Assembly: GCF_902148845.1 (NCBI RefSeq)
Contig: NC_043764.1
Location: 21,581,531 to 21,645,530 of the forward strand
Source of the DNA: Salarias fasciatus
Lineage: Eukaryota > Chordata > Actinopteri > Blenniiformes > Blenniidae
DNA length: 64,000 nt
Reading direction: 5' to 3'
The stretch's first letter is position 1; each line of letters opens with the position of its first letter. Shown in pieces: positions 63,389-64,000 of this stretch. The translations under genes and the position numbers were made by a program. The notes under the pieces are model-generated. The model was not told where the DNA came from. It did no database searches and saw only the letters and a list, made by a program, of their open reading frames with translations.

Positions 63389-64000
63389 ATGATATCCTGT
63401 TTTGTTTTTGCTCATGGATTTATATATTAATTTTTCCTGCCTCAACTGATAATGGAATTGCCTTGACCGGGATAAATAAAGTTGCCTGAGTGTGTTTTCC
63501 TTGCATATAGGCACTCCGGCCTTTTTGGTACCACTAAAGTGTTAATGTGAGTGTCTGTCTCCCTGTGCCACCCATGAAGATGGAAATATGTTATTCTTGT
63601 AATGCAGTGCTTCGTCTACATGGTTTAAACTTCACTGTCCGTCCATCCGTCCGTCCATCCTCTGTATACCTCTTAATCCTGTTAAAGGTTGATCCAACAG
63701 GTAACACCCTGAACAGACACACCTTCTGTTTCATCAGGTTTTGTTGATGTGGAATCTCTGAAAGCCACTACATCATGCTGATGCTAAAGGAAGGAGTACA
63801 GCATAAAGGAGAAGTTACTTTTCTATGCCAAGGCAGAAAATAGATTTACTAATGTTATTCATACTTATTTAAACAATGCTCAAACGTCACAACCACTTGC
63901 TCAACATCAGACACATTCTGGTCGGTAGCAAAGACAAGAAAAGAAACCAAAAGAGCATAAAAACAAGTGCAATCTTAACTTTTATTGAAATCAGTACGAC
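62300..64000. other. right flank without recognisable genes
   Basis: The stretch holds poly-T tracts, a (TTTG)n run near 62757-62783 and a CA microsatellite at about 63346-63387. No exon is supported on either strand. Confidence 0.55.
63346..63387 (+). repeat. (CA)n microsatellite
   Basis: An uninterrupted CA run of about 20 units preceded by ACACGCGC. Confidence 0.9.

Overview
The window is nuclear DNA from a ray-finned (teleost-type) fish. Its genes have many short exons with GT-AG introns. CA/GT microsatellites are abundant, and several repeats are of kinds common in fish genomes. No organelle, bacterial or CRISPR features were seen. All exon boundaries were assigned by eye from splice signals, reading-frame phase and remembered family sequences. 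No alignment or database search was run, so comparisons with human proteins are from memory.

Layout. (1) 3168-6421, minus strand: a four-exon monocarboxylate transporter closest to SLC16A7/MCT2. (2) 10439-12789, plus: a three-exon DCC/DUF393 thioredoxin-fold protein with a mitochondrial-type leader. (3) 16266-20194, plus: an eight-exon PNPLA8 (iPLA2-gamma) gene with an N-terminal motif repeated four times. (4) 25880-37105, plus: a 26-coding-exon L1-family adhesion molecule, best called neurofascin. It has six Ig and four FNIII domains, a transmembrane segment, a 12-nt RSLE microexon and an ankyrin-binding FIGQY tail. (5) 39136-62276, plus: a tandem cluster of three GH18 family chitinase genes. 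Each encodes a signal peptide, catalytic barrel, Ser/Thr/Pro-rich linker and C-terminal chitin-binding domain.

The first chitinase has lost the catalytic Glu and one Asp of its active-site motif, and its last catalytic-domain exon is split by a whole-looking Ty3/mdg4-type LTR retrotransposon (42325-49175, minus strand). The two 365-bp LTRs look identical and are flanked by a 4-bp TCTG duplication, so the insertion is recent. The second chitinase has one substitution in the motif and the third keeps it intact. The three linkers differ strongly, and the first is a higher-order tandem repeat.

Noncoding stretches hold CA, GA, GGAT and TCTA microsatellites, and two 277-bp copies of an inverted-repeat element, each lying inside a CA microsatellite and carrying a telomere-like core. 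They also hold SINE-like, RTE-like and hAT-like fragments and a short interstitial TTAGGG tract.

The genes do not form one pathway. The chitinases are a functional cluster for chitin digestion or defence. The others serve lactate/pyruvate transport, mitochondrial redox or lipid metabolism, and axo-glial adhesion. The most notable points are the repeat-expanded PNPLA8 beside a neurofascin gene (mammalian PNPLA8 sits beside the related NRCAM), the neurofascin exon architecture, and the decay, interruption and linker divergence of the chitinase array.
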